A stretch of 64,000 nt of DNA from Rhizobium sp. 16-488-2b (GCF_017741815.1 NZ_JAGHMF010000034.1:186001-250000); one strand, 5' to 3'; shown: positions 52,256 to 61,448, counted from the first letter of the stretch. Numbers and translations are program-made. The notes: generated by a model not told the origin, from the letters alone.

Positions 52256-52908
52256 TTGACTTCAACCTTGACGGGGGTGACGAGCCAGTTCTTCGGGTTG
52301 ATGAGCTTGAAGACGCCGGTAACCGTGACCGTCTTGCCGGTGAGCTGCGTGGGGTCGACGCTTCCGAGCACTGCCTTCTTCATCTCGTTGTTGATCGCCG
52401 AACCGGCATCCTGGTACTCGATCTGATTGGTGAACTGGCCGAACTCGATCGTACCCGTGGCATCGCGAAGATCGGTGCCGTTGATCGCCGGGCCGGTCTG
52501 CATGCGAATGACGACTTCGGGCGGCAAGCCATCGACCTTCACCTCGTTGATGTTGCCCTTGCGCTCGCCGACGACGCCGGAGAAGGAGACCGGCAGGACC
52601 GGGCCTGTGGTCGTTGCGACGCCGTATTTCTCGCCCGCCGCCTTCTTGTCGGCGAGGGCGGCCGGCGCAAGCTCGGCAGCTGGAACAGCGCGCTTCTCGA
52701 CATCAGCCGCGATCTTCGGGAACTGCTCCACGCCGTAGGTTTCCGAGGAAAACGCCTGCTGGCGCACGTCGTTTTCGGAACCGATATGGACAACCTTCGT
52801 GTCCAGCGCGATCGCACCGACGACAACCACGACGGCCGCAATGCCGACCGCGATTTTCAGTTTGCCGCTCTTCGGCTGGGAAGCCGCGTAGTCCGTTTCT
52901 ATGCTCAT
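52252..52908 (-). CDS. DUF2291-family membrane-anchored protein
   Basis: 218 residues with a short cytosolic arm, one membrane helix (LKIAVGIAAVVVVVGAIALD) and a periplasmic domain. DUF2291 proteins are usually predicted lipoproteins; this one has no lipobox cysteine and keeps a membrane helix. The C-terminal part (TGKTVTVTGVFKLINPKNW) looks like an OB-type beta-domain. It is the first gene of the transporter operon and translationally coupled to the ATPase gene, so it is probably an accessory part of the importer. Its role is unknown. Confidence 0.82.
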   Translation of the reverse strand: MSIETDYAASQPKSGKLKIAVGIAAVVVVVGAIALDTKVVHIGSENDVRQQAFSSETYGVEQFPKIAADVEKRAVPAAELAPAALADKKAAGEKYGVATTTGPVLPVSFSGVVGERKGNINEVKVDGLPPEVVIRMQTGPAINGTDLRDATGTIEFGQFTNQIEYQDAGSAINNEMKKAVLGSVDPTQLTGKTVTVTGVFKLINPKNWLVTPVKVEVK

Positions 52909-53596
52909 TTTCTGACAACCTTCGGCGCGAGACCGGATTTCCTGTTGAGGGAAAGAAAAGGGGATGAGGGATTATCGACGTCGCGACCGGTCGGTCGGGC
53001 GACAATCCTGTGTATTGGCCAGTATGTTGGCTGGAGAGTTGGCGAGGAGGCCGCCATGCGGCGATCGCGCGTCGGGGCGGAAGTGCTGGCGGGACGCCAA
53101 GCCATGTCTGGAAACAGAAATTCGCACCGTCGTGATCCTCCTCAATAACCCGGCGTTTGTTTCTCCTCCAACCGCCAGGCGCTTCACGCAGATACCGTGT
53201 CAGCCCGTGAGCTATGGTATCGCCGTGTTATCAATGGCAGTAAAGATGTTATAAAGATTGCACCTTGTCAATCGGCCATTCGGTGGCGTTTTTCGTTTTA
53301 GGCGATGTTGATGGTTGTAGATAACGATCGGGCTGGCGCGCGGAGAGGGCGGTAACAGGGCAACGTTTTGTAATCTCTTGCGTTACCGCCGCATGCGCAA
53401 CCAAACGTGTGACGAGATCACAAGTTATTGATATTAGTGTATTTGCTTGAGATCTACTCTGGCATGCGCGTTGGCGCTGAGGAGCATCCTCGCCGTACTT
53501 GCGCAATGGCGCTCAGTCGAGCGCTTCGCCGATCGTGTCTATTTGATGGTTCGCATTATAGCTGAAAAAAATTGCGACAACAGAAAAAAAATTCAT
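52909..53596. other. Long divergent control region of the erythritol locus
   Basis: About 690 bp, AT-rich in its second half, between the transporter operon and the eryA leader. No gene was recognised; frames such as 53513-53950 on the minus strand run antisense into eryA. It must hold the minus-strand promoter and binding sites for EryD and possibly the DeoR protein. Confidence 0.6.
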
Positions 53597-53848
53597 TTGC
53601 AGTGATAAGTTTGTGTTATATTCTGCATGAAACGAAAATCCGGTGCTTGCCGGTTTCCGGTTGCTGCCCGAGGCGAGGTCTTTCAGTCTGATCTCACGAG
53701 GAGCAGTCGCAATGCGACGTACTTGCCTGAGTGGTGGCGCTTGGCGCGGTCCATCGGCGGTCGTCTGGGAGGAGTGACCATGAATGGGATGAGGATGCCG
53801 TATCCAGCGGCATGTATTATCGTGGCCGACGAGGCTTTCGATGTCTGA
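53597..53848 (+). promoter_or_regulatory. eryA promoter and leader with two short ORFs
   Basis: TTGCAG (53597-53602) and TATTCT (53619-53624) with a 16-bp spacer are a plausible promoter, leaving a leader of about 210 nt. The leader has two short frames with good ribosome sites: 53712-53777 (21 codons plus stop, GAGGAG upstream) and 53780-53848 (22 codons plus stop, GGAGG upstream). The second runs across the eryA start codon at 53841, so eryA translation may depend on it. Confidence 0.45.
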
Positions 53849-55394
53849 ACGTGGACAGATCATTATCGGTATCGATGCCGGGACCTCGGTTATCAAGGCG
53901 GTTGCCTTCGAGCTCTCCGGGCGCCAGATCGCGTCCGCTTCGGCGCGCAATCAATATGCGACCGGCGATGACGGTTCGGCGACGCAGTCTTTGACGCAAA
54001 CCTGGACCGACTGCGTGACCGCGTTGCGCGGCCTCAGTGAAAAAGTGCCGGGCCTTGCGGAGCGCACCGCGGCCATTTCCGTGACAGGGCAGGGCGACGG
54101 CACATGGCTCGTCGGCGCCGACAACCGGCCGGTTGGCGATGCCTGGCTCTGGCTCGATGCGCGTGCGGCGCCCACCGTGACGCGACTCAGCGCCGGTGAA
54201 GGCAATCGCGCCCGCTTCGAAGCGACAGGGACCGGCCTCAATACCTGCCAGCAAGGCGCGCAGATCGCCCATATGGACCGCAATCAGCCCGATCTTCTCG
54301 ATCGCGCCGAGGTCGCGCTTCATTGCAAGGACTGGCTCTATCTCAATCTCACGGGCGTCCGCGCCACCGACCCCTCGGAAGCGAGTTTCACCTTCGGCAA
54401 TTTCCGCACGCGGCAGTATGACGACGCGGCGGTCGATGCGCTCGGACTGTCCCGCCGCCGGTCGCTGTTGCCTGAAATCATCGATGGCACCGAGGTCACT
54501 CATCCGCTGTCGGCCGATGCGGCGCGGGCCTGTGGGCTTCTTGCCGGTACGCCGGTCAGTCTCGGCTATGTCGACATGGTCATGACCGCGCTCGGCGCCG
54601 GCGTGCGCAGCGCGGGTCAGAACGCCGCCTGCTCGACCGTCGGCTCCACCGGCGTTCACATGCGCGCCAAGGCGGTGGCCGACGTGCAACTCAATGCCGA
54701 GGGCACGGGTTATGTGATCGCCTTGCCGATGCCAGGGATCGTTACTCAGGTGCAGACCAATATGAGCGCCACGATCAACATCGACTGGCTGCTGCAAATG
54801 GCCGGCTCGCTGATGGCCGATGGCGGCAAGACGGTATCGCATGCCGATCTGATCGCCCGCATCGACAGCTGGTTCGCTGAAAGCCGGCCCGGTTCGGTGC
54901 TCTATCACCCCTATATCTCGGATGCCGGCGAGCGTGGCCCCTTCGTCAATGCCGCTGCCCGCGCCGGCTTCACCGGCCTTTCCATGCGCCACGGCTTTGC
55001 CGATCTGTTGCGCGCCGTCGTCGAGGGTCTCGGCATGGCGACGCGCGATTGCTACGCGGCGATGGGCGATATGCCTGACGAGCTCCGGATCACCGGCGGC
55101 GCGGCGCGTTCGCGCGCACTTCGCGGTTGCCTGTCGGCGGCGGTCAATGCCCCGGTCAGGGTGTCCAGGCGCGAAGAGGCGGGTGCTGCCGGCGTTGCGA
55201 TGATGGCGGCGGTCGCGATCGGCGCCTATCGTAACATGGACGATTGCATTGCCGAATGGGTGACGCCGCTGCTTGGCGAGGCCGAAGCGCCCGACAGCGA
55301 GCAGGCAGAACGCTTCGAGCGCCTGTTCAAGGCCTACGTGATGGTGCGCGAGGCGGTAGCGCCCGCCTGGGATCAGCTGGTCGCCACGCAATAG
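53841..55394 (+). CDS. eryA: Erythritol kinase
   Basis: 517 residues of the FGGY kinase family, starting MSERGQIIIGIDAGTSVIKA, with TGQGDGTWLV in the N-terminal domain and ITGGAARSRALRGCLSAAV in the C-terminal one. It phosphorylates erythritol to L-erythritol 4-phosphate, the first step of the pathway known from Brucella and Sinorhizobium. GAGG precedes the ATG, which lies inside the last codons of a leader ORF. It is the first gene of the eryABCD-tpiA2-rpiB operon; that gene order supports the assignment more strongly than sequence alone. Confidence 0.93.
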   Translation: MSERGQIIIGIDAGTSVIKAVAFELSGRQIASASARNQYATGDDGSATQSLTQTWTDCVTALRGLSEKVPGLAERTAAISVTGQGDGTWLVGADNRPVGDAWLWLDARAAPTVTRLSAGEGNRARFEATGTGLNTCQQGAQIAHMDRNQPDLLDRAEVALHCKDWLYLNLTGVRATDPSEASFTFGNFRTRQYDDAAVDALGLSRRRSLLPEIIDGTEVTHPLSADAARACGLLAGTPVSLGYVDMVMTALGAGVRSAGQNAACSTVGSTGVHMRAKAVADVQLNAEGTGYVIALPMPGIVTQVQTNMSATINIDWLLQMAGSLMADGGKTVSHADLIARIDSWFAESRPGSVLYHPYISDAGERGPFVNAAARAGFTGLSMRHGFADLLRAVVEGLGMATRDCYAAMGDMPDELRITGGAARSRALRGCLSAAVNAPVRVSRREEAGAAGVAMMAAVAIGAYRNMDDCIAEWVTPLLGEAEAPDSEQAERFERLFKAYVMVREAVAPAWDQLVATQ

Positions 55395-55479
55395 ACGGAA
55401 ATCCCGCGCCGGGCCGCGACTGATGCGCGGCCGCGCTGAATGAATGTGTTGATGCAAAAGCATCCGAAGGAGCATGTTG

Positions 55480-56994
55480 ATGACTGAGTCCGGAATGGTG
55501 GATCTGTTCGTGATCGGTGGCGGAATCAATGGCGCCGGCATCGCCCGCGATGCGGCGGGCCGCGGCCTGAAGGTCGTTCTGTGCGAGAAGGACGATCTGG
55601 CGCAGGGGACATCGTCGCGCTCCGGCAAGCTGGTCCATGGCGGCCTGCGTTACCTCGAATATTACGAATTCCGGCTGGTACGCGAGGCGCTCATCGAGCG
55701 CGAGGTGCTGCTCAACGCCGCCCCCCACATCATCTGGCCGATGCGCTTCGTGTTGCCGCACTCGCCGCAGGATCGCCCGGCCTGGCTCGTCCGTCTCGGC
55801 CTCTTCCTTTACGATCACCTGGGCGGTCGCAAGAAGCTTCCGGGCACCCGCACGCTCGATCTGCGCCGTGACCCCGAGGGCACGCCGATCCTCGATCAAT
55901 ACACCCGCGGCTTCGAATATTCCGACTGCTGGGTCGACGATGCGCGCCTCGTGGTGCTCAACGCGGTCGATGCCGCCGAGCGTGGCGCCGAGGTTCTGAC
56001 CCGTACGGCAGCCGTCTCTGCCCGCCGCGAGAACGGCGGCTGGAGCATCACCACCAAGAATAGCGTCACCGGCGAAACCCGCAATTTCCGCGCCCGCTGT
56101 ATCGCCAATGCGGCGGGCCCGTGGGTGTCAGATGTCATCGGTCGCGTGGCCGGTGCCAACAGCAGCCGCAATGTCCGGCTGGTCAAGGGCAGCCACATCA
56201 TCGTGCCGAAGTTCTGGGCGGGCTCCAACGCCTATCTCGTGCAGAACCACGACAAGCGCGTGATCTTCATTAACCCCTATGAGGGCGACAAGGCCCTTAT
56301 CGGCACGACCGATATTTCCTACGAAGGCCGGGCCGAGGATGTCGCGGCCGACGAGAAGGAAATCGAATACCTGCTCACCGCCGTCAATCGCTACTTCAAG
56401 GAGAAGCTCCGCCGCCAGGATGTGCTGCACAGCTTCTCCGGCGTGCGTCCCTTGTTCGACGATGGCAAGGGCAACCCGTCAGCCGTGACGCGCGACTATG
56501 TCTTCGATCTCGAAGAGACCGGCAACGCGCCGCTTCTCAACGTCTTCGGCGGCAAAATCACCACTTTCCGCGAACTCGCCGAGCGCGGCATGCAGCGCCT
56601 GAAGCATATCTTCCCGCAAATGTCCGATAACTGGACGGAGCACGCGGCACTTCCGGGCGGCGACATGCCGAAGGCCGATTACGAGACCTTTTTCAACGGT
56701 CTGAAGGAAACCTATCCCTGGATGTCGCGCACGCTCGCCGGGCACTATGGCCGTCTCTACGGAACCCGCACCCGCAAGATCGTCGGTGATGCAAAAGGTG
56801 TCGAAGGGCTTGGCCGTCACTTCGGTGGCCATCTCTATGAGGCCGAGGTTCGCTATCTCGTCTCGTCCGAGTGGGCGCTGACCCCTGAGGACGTGCTGAA
56901 GCGCCGCACCAAGCACTATCTGCATCTGAGCGAGGCCGAGCAGGCCGCCTTTGCCGACTGGTTCGCCGGCGCGAATCTCGTTGCGGCCGCCTGA
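55480..56994 (+). CDS. eryB: Erythritol-phosphate dehydrogenase (GlpD family)
   Basis: 504 residues. FAD motif DLFVIGGGINGAGIARDAAG at the N-terminus, then GTSSRSGKLVHGGLRYLEYY, and a C-terminal helical domain with STOP near AGANLVAAA. It oxidises L-erythritol 4-phosphate to the tetrulose phosphate. The ATG at 55480 was chosen because AAGGAG lies at 7 nt; the ATG at 55474 is too close to that site. Follows eryA by 85 bp and eryC begins 11 bp later. Confidence 0.93.
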   Translation: MTESGMVDLFVIGGGINGAGIARDAAGRGLKVVLCEKDDLAQGTSSRSGKLVHGGLRYLEYYEFRLVREALIEREVLLNAAPHIIWPMRFVLPHSPQDRPAWLVRLGLFLYDHLGGRKKLPGTRTLDLRRDPEGTPILDQYTRGFEYSDCWVDDARLVVLNAVDAAERGAEVLTRTAAVSARRENGGWSITTKNSVTGETRNFRARCIANAAGPWVSDVIGRVAGANSSRNVRLVKGSHIIVPKFWAGSNAYLVQNHDKRVIFINPYEGDKALIGTTDISYEGRAEDVAADEKEIEYLLTAVNRYFKEKLRRQDVLHSFSGVRPLFDDGKGNPSAVTRDYVFDLEETGNAPLLNVFGGKITTFRELAERGMQRLKHIFPQMSDNWTEHAALPGGDMPKADYETFFNGLKETYPWMSRTLAGHYGRLYGTRTRKIVGDAKGVEGLGRHFGGHLYEAEVRYLVSSEWALTPEDVLKRRTKHYLHLSEAEQAAFADWFAGANLVAAA

Positions 56995-57005
56995 GGATAC
57001 CGATC

Positions 57006-57938
57006 ATGGCATTAACCCTTTCCTTGAATACCAACCCGCTCGTCAATCGTTTCGCCGAGCCGGATGACCTGATCGAAACCGTGGCGCGGAATCTGCGCAT
57101 CCGCGACCTGCAGTTGACCCACGAGTTCATCAATCCAAGCTGGCAGGCGCCCGTCATCCGTAGGCTGACCCGCAACATGTCGGCGGCGCTCCAGCGCACC
57201 GGCGTCAGGGTGACCTCGGGCATGACCGGGCCCTACGGCCGCCTTAACCACTTCGGCCATCCCGATGCCGATGTCCGTCGCTACTATGTCGACTGGTTCA
57301 AGACTTTCGCCGATATCACCGCCGATCTCGGCGGGACCTCGGTCGGAACGCAGTTCGCGATCTTCACCTACAAGGATTTCGACGATCCCGCGCGGCGCGA
57401 GGAATTGATCAAGATCGCCATCGATTGCTGGGCCGAGGTTGCCGAGCATGCGAAATCGGCGGGCCTCTCCTACGTTTTCTGGGAGCCGATGAGCATCGGC
57501 CGCGAGTTCGGCGAGACGATCGCCGAGTGCATGAAGCTGCAGGACCGCCTGACCGCCGCCAATATGGCCGTGCCGATGTGGATGATGGCCGATATCGACC
57601 ATGGCGACGTGACGTCGAGCAACCCCGATGACTTCGAGCCCTACGCCTGGGCGCGCGCCGTGCCCAAGGTTTCGCCGATCATCCACATCAAGCAGAGCCT
57701 GATGGACAAGGGCGGGCATCGGCCGTTTACGGCCGAGTTCAACGCCAAGGGCCGCATCCAGCCGCCGGAGTTGCTCAAGGCATTTGCCGAGGGTGGGGCC
57801 AAGGATAACGAGATTTGCCTCGAGCTATCCTTCAAGGAGCGCGAGCCGAACGACCGCCAGGTGATCTCGCAGATCGCCGAAAGCGTCGCGTTCTGGGCTC
57901 CCCACATCGACACCGGCATCGCCGACCTGCATATCTGA
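57006..57938 (+). CDS. eryC: Tetrulose-phosphate isomerase/epimerase of the erythritol pathway
   Basis: 310 residues of the sugar phosphate isomerase/epimerase (xylose-isomerase-like TIM barrel) family. Metal-site stretches include YVFWEPMSIGREFGETIAEC and MWMMADIDHGDVTSSN, with later His and Glu residues (IIHIKQSL; EICLELSFKE). In the revised pathway EryC epimerises the tetrulose 4-phosphate made by EryB. The length and position between eryB and eryD match known loci. Confidence 0.92.
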   Translation: MALTLSLNTNPLVNRFAEPDDLIETVARNLRIRDLQLTHEFINPSWQAPVIRRLTRNMSAALQRTGVRVTSGMTGPYGRLNHFGHPDADVRRYYVDWFKTFADITADLGGTSVGTQFAIFTYKDFDDPARREELIKIAIDCWAEVAEHAKSAGLSYVFWEPMSIGREFGETIAECMKLQDRLTAANMAVPMWMMADIDHGDVTSSNPDDFEPYAWARAVPKVSPIIHIKQSLMDKGGHRPFTAEFNAKGRIQPPELLKAFAEGGAKDNEICLELSFKEREPNDRQVISQIAESVAFWAPHIDTGIADLHI

Positions 57939-58001
57939 CCGAAAGGCGAATCGAAAAAAGAGGCGGGATATGCGCATGGCCAAATCGGGAGAAGACTGTC
58001 G

Positions 58002-58937
58002 ATGAACGATCCGGAAGAATCGCTTGCGGTGCGAGCCGCCTGGCTGCATTACGCCGGCGGATTGACGCAGTCCGAGGTGGCCAAACGTCTCGGGCTGCCC
58101 TCGGTGAAGACGCACCGCCTGATCGCGCGCGCCGTGGCCGAAGGTGTCGTCAAGATCAGCATCGAAGGCGACATCATCGAGTGCGTCGCGCTGGAGAACA
58201 GCCTCTCCGAACGCTTCGGCCTGCAATATTGCGAAGTGACGCCCTATGTCGGCGAAGACGAATCGATCTTTCGAACGCTCGGCCTTGCCGGCTCGAACTT
58301 CCTGAAGCGCGAGATCGAGCGCGGCGACAATGCCGTGATCGGGCTTGGCCACGGCCGCACGCTGTCGACAGCAGTGCATCTTTTGCCGCGCGTCTCCGCC
58401 CGTGACCTGCGCTTCGTCTCGCTTCTCGGCGGCTTGACCCGAAATTACGCGGCCAACCCCTACGACGTCATGCACCGCATTGCCGAAAAGACCGGCATGC
58501 CTGCTTATGTCATGCCCGTTCCCTTCTTCGCCAACACGGCCGAGGACCGTGAGGTGCTTCTGGCGCAGCGCGGCGTGAAGGAAGTGATGGACCTCGCAAA
58601 CACCGCCACGCTGAAGCTGGTCGGGCTCGGCACTGTCGATACGCAAGCGCAGCTTGTCCAATCGGGAATGATCGAGGCGCGCGAGATTAAGGAAGTGGCG
58701 GCTGCCGGCGGTGTCGGCGAAATCCTCGGCTACTTCTTCGATTCCAACGGCCGCATTCTCGACACCGCGCTGACCGAGCGAACGCTCTCGGCAAGCCTGC
58801 CGCAGCCGAGGACGGAGCGGCTGGTGGCAATTGCGGGCGGCGGCGGCAAGGTCGAGGCGATCCGCGCTGTTCTGCGCAGCGGCAGCCTCCACGGGCTCAT
58901 TACCGACGAACGCACGGCCGAGGCGCTTCTGCGCTAG
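58002..58937 (+). CDS. eryD: Erythritol operon regulator, SorC/DeoR type
   Basis: 311 residues. An N-terminal helix-turn-helix (GLTQSEVAKRLGLPSVKTHR-like, residues about 25-50) is followed by a SorC-type sugar-binding domain (VIGLGHGRTLSTAVHLLPR; IAGGGGKVEAIRAVLRSG). In Brucella, EryD represses the ery operon and erythritol relieves it. It lies 63 bp after eryC and 42 bp before tpiA2, inside the operon it should control. Confidence 0.93.
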   Translation: MNDPEESLAVRAAWLHYAGGLTQSEVAKRLGLPSVKTHRLIARAVAEGVVKISIEGDIIECVALENSLSERFGLQYCEVTPYVGEDESIFRTLGLAGSNFLKREIERGDNAVIGLGHGRTLSTAVHLLPRVSARDLRFVSLLGGLTRNYAANPYDVMHRIAEKTGMPAYVMPVPFFANTAEDREVLLAQRGVKEVMDLANTATLKLVGLGTVDTQAQLVQSGMIEAREIKEVAAAGGVGEILGYFFDSNGRILDTALTERTLSASLPQPRTERLVAIAGGGGKVEAIRAVLRSGSLHGLITDERTAEALLR

Positions 58938-58979
58938 CGGTACGATCAGACAAGACCAAGACAGGAAATAGGATTGCAC

Positions 58980-59777
58980 ATGGCCAACTCACCGCGTTTC
59001 TGGATCGGCACCAGCTGGAAGATGAACAAGACGCTTGCCGAGGCGCAGAGCTTCGCGAACGGCCTCAAGGCTGCGGATGGCGCGCGCGATCCGCGCATCC
59101 AGCGCTTCGTCATTCCGCCCTTCACGGCGGTGCGCGAGGTCAAGGCCATGCTGGCCGACACCTCCGTAAAGGTCGGCGCGCAGAACATGCATTGGGCCGA
59201 TGATGGCGCATGGACCGGCGAGGTGTCGCCGGTGATGCTCAAGGACTGCAATCTCGACATCGTCGAACTCGGCCACTCCGAGCGGCGGGAGTTCTTCGGC
59301 GAGACCGACGAGACCGTAGGCCTCAAGACTGAAGCGGCCGTTCGTCATGGTCTGGTCCCGCTCATCTGCATCGGCGAGACGCTGGCCGACCGCGAAAGCG
59401 GCCGTGCCGCCGAGGTACTTGCAACCGAGGTTCGCGGCGCACTTTCCAAGCTGACCGGCGCGCAGAAACAAGCCGAGATCCTGCTCGCCTACGAGCCGGT
59501 CTGGGCGATCGGTGTCAACGGCATTCCGGCTTCGGCCGAATACGCCGATGCGCGCCAGGCCGAAATCATTGCCGTTGCAGAGGAGGTGCTGGGTCGCCGC
59601 ATTCCTTGCCTCTACGGTGGGTCGGTCAACCCCGGCAATTGCGAAGAACTCATCTCAAGCCCACATATAGACGGGCTTTTCATCGGCCGTTCGGCCTGGA
59701 ACGTCGAAGGTTATCTCGACATCCTCGCGAAATGCGCCGCCAAACTTGACGCCAAACTCGAAGGAGAAAAAGCATGA
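58980..59777 (+). CDS. tpiA2: Triose-phosphate-isomerase homologue of the erythritol pathway
   Basis: 265 residues, a complete TIM: GTSWKMNKT (catalytic Lys), VELGHSERREFFGETDE (His) and LAYEPVWAIG (Glu), plus the phosphate loop CLYGGSVNPGN. In erythritol loci this paralogue, also called EryH, isomerises a tetrulose 4-phosphate. The ATG at 58980 was chosen over a TTG two codons earlier. The stop overlaps the rpiB start by 4 bp. Confidence 0.93.
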   Translation: MANSPRFWIGTSWKMNKTLAEAQSFANGLKAADGARDPRIQRFVIPPFTAVREVKAMLADTSVKVGAQNMHWADDGAWTGEVSPVMLKDCNLDIVELGHSERREFFGETDETVGLKTEAAVRHGLVPLICIGETLADRESGRAAEVLATEVRGALSKLTGAQKQAEILLAYEPVWAIGVNGIPASAEYADARQAEIIAVAEEVLGRRIPCLYGGSVNPGNCEELISSPHIDGLFIGRSAWNVEGYLDILAKCAAKLDAKLEGEKA

Positions 59778-60229
59778 AACTGGCAATCGCAGGAGACAGC
59801 GCGGGCGAAGGCCTCGCCAAGGTTCTCGCCGACCATCTGAAGGATCGCTACGAGGTGTCCGAAGTCTCGCGCACGAGCGCGGGCCCGGATGCATTCTACG
59901 CCAGCCTTTCCGACCGCGTGGCGTCGGGCGTGATCGACGGCACCTATGACAAGGCGATTCTTGTTTGCGGCACCGGCATCGGCGTTTGCATCTCCGCCAA
60001 CAAGGTCCCCGGCATCCGCGCCGCGCTGACCCACGACACTTATTCCGCAGAGCGCGCCGCGCTGTCGAACAACGCCCAGATCATCACCATGGGCGCGCGC
60101 GTCATCGGACCTGAACTCGCCAAGGCCATCGCCGATGCGTTCCTGGCGCAGACCTTCGACGAAAACGGCCGCTCCGCCGGCAACGTCAAGGCAATGGACG
60201 AACTCGACGCGAAGTACAATCAGCGTTGA
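59774..60229 (+). CDS. rpiB: Ribose-5-phosphate isomerase B homologue (erythrose-4-phosphate isomerase)
   Basis: 151 residues of the RpiB/LacAB family, starting MKLAIAGDSAGEGLAKVLAD. The catalytic cysteine lies in CGTGIGVCISANKVPGIRAA and the anionic-site arginines follow. Also called EryI; it makes D-erythrose 4-phosphate, which enters the pentose phosphate pathway. Overlaps tpiA2 by 4 bp (ATGA) and is the last gene of the operon, with a strong hairpin 10 bp downstream. Confidence 0.93.
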   Translation: MKLAIAGDSAGEGLAKVLADHLKDRYEVSEVSRTSAGPDAFYASLSDRVASGVIDGTYDKAILVCGTGIGVCISANKVPGIRAALTHDTYSAERAALSNNAQIITMGARVIGPELAKAIADAFLAQTFDENGRSAGNVKAMDELDAKYNQR

Positions 60230-60239
60230 TAGACTGAGA

Positions 60240-60268
60240 GATACGGCCCGCGCCTGGCGGGCCGTATC
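60240..60268 (+). terminator. Hairpin ending the erythritol operon
   Basis: A perfect 12-bp stem, GATACGGCCCGC (60240-60251) with GCGGGCCGTATC (60257-60268), 5-nt loop, no U-tract. Confidence 0.75.
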
Positions 60269-60452
60269 CTCCATGAGCGCGTCGACCAAGTCCGCGTTCA
60301 TGCCGCAGCGGCACTTCTGTCGTCTGCCACGATTCTCCGCACGAATATCCAAACGTCACTGAAAACGACAATCGCCAAGCGCGTCGTTTCCATAAGCTCC
60401 TGACATCAAAGGGCGGCGTAGCCGGCTCTGATGATTTGAGACGGAGCGCCCT

Positions 60453-61430
60453 GTGGCAAACGAATTTTCATTCCCGCTTTCTCGCCGCCAAGCAATGCTT
60501 GCCGGAGCAACGATTTCATTCGCGATGGCCACGCCGGCCTTCGCCGCGAAGCAAAAGACATCACACACTGCAAAAGGAGCAACTCCCATGGCCGGAAACT
60601 TTGTGAAGACGAAAGATGGCGTTGAAATCTTCTTCAAGGATTGGGGTCCGAAGGACGCCCAGCCCATCGTTTTCCACCATGGCTGGCCGCTCTCGTCCGA
60701 TGATTGGGACGCGCAAATGCTGTTTTTCGTCAGCAAGGGCTACCGTGTCGTCGCTCATGATCGTCGTGGCCACGGCCGTTCCGCGCAGGTAAGCGACGGC
60801 CATGACATGGACCACTATGCCGCCGATGCGTCCGCCGTTGCCGAACACCTTGATCTGCGCAACGCGATCCACATCGGTCACTCCACCGGCGGCGGTGAAG
60901 TTGCTCGCTATGTCGCCAAGTATGGTCAGCCGCAGGGACGTGTCGCCAAGGCAGTGCTGGTCAGCGCCGTTCCCCCGTTGATGCTGAAGACACCGGGCAA
61001 CCCGGATGGCACGCCAATGGAAGTCTTCGATGGCTTCCGCGCGGCGCTAGCCGCCAACCGCGCCCAGTTCTACATCGACGTCGCCTCCGGTCCCTTCTAC
61101 GGGTTCAACCGGCCCGGCGCCAAGGTATCCCAGGGCGTGATCGACAATTGGTGGCGGCAGGGCATGATGGGCTCGGCCAAGGCGCACTATGATGGCATCA
61201 AGGCGTTCTCGGAGACGGACCAGACCGACGATCTGAAGGCGATCAACGTGCCGACGCTGGTGTTGCAGGGCGATGACGACCAGGTCGTGCCCTACAAGGA
61301 TGCCTCGCTGCTGCAGGCGAAGCTTTTGAAGAACAGCACGCTGAAGGTCTATCCCGGCTTCTCGCACGGCATGCTGACGGTGGATGCGGATGTCATCAAC
61401 CCTGATCTGCTGGCCTTCATCAAGGCCTAA
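60453..61430 (+). CDS. Alpha/beta hydrolase, non-heme chloroperoxidase/perhydrolase-like
   Basis: 325 residues from GTG at 60453 (GGAG 8 nt upstream), or 280 from an internal ATG at 60588 that has a perfect AAGGAG at 8 nt. The long form carries a Tat-like signal (LSRRQAMLAGATISFAMATP, then AFA). The enzyme body starts KTKDGVEIFFKDWGPKDAQP; the catalytic triad is S144 in GHSTGG (long-form numbering), Asp in LQGDDDQVVP and His in GFSHGML. Cofactor-free chloroperoxidases and perhydrolases have this sequence type; the true reaction may be esterase or lactonase. Both a secreted and a cytosolic form are possible. A hairpin follows. Confidence 0.9.
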   Translation: MANEFSFPLSRRQAMLAGATISFAMATPAFAAKQKTSHTAKGATPMAGNFVKTKDGVEIFFKDWGPKDAQPIVFHHGWPLSSDDWDAQMLFFVSKGYRVVAHDRRGHGRSAQVSDGHDMDHYAADASAVAEHLDLRNAIHIGHSTGGGEVARYVAKYGQPQGRVAKAVLVSAVPPLMLKTPGNPDGTPMEVFDGFRAALAANRAQFYIDVASGPFYGFNRPGAKVSQGVIDNWWRQGMMGSAKAHYDGIKAFSETDQTDDLKAINVPTLVLQGDDDQVVPYKDASLLQAKLLKNSTLKVYPGFSHGMLTVDADVINPDLLAFIKA

Positions 61431-61448
61431 CCGGGTATCGATCAATCG

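Noticed and set aside
53627..53848. 73-codon plus-strand ORF in the eryA leader
   Set aside because: Its ATG lies at or before the inferred start of transcription and has no ribosome site; only its last 22 codons, with a new ATG and good site, are kept as a leader ORF.
53817..55628. 603-codon minus-strand ORF covering eryA
   Set aside because: Antisense of a clear FGGY kinase; composition is that of a shadow frame (many Arg, His, Gly, Ala) and there is no ribosome site.
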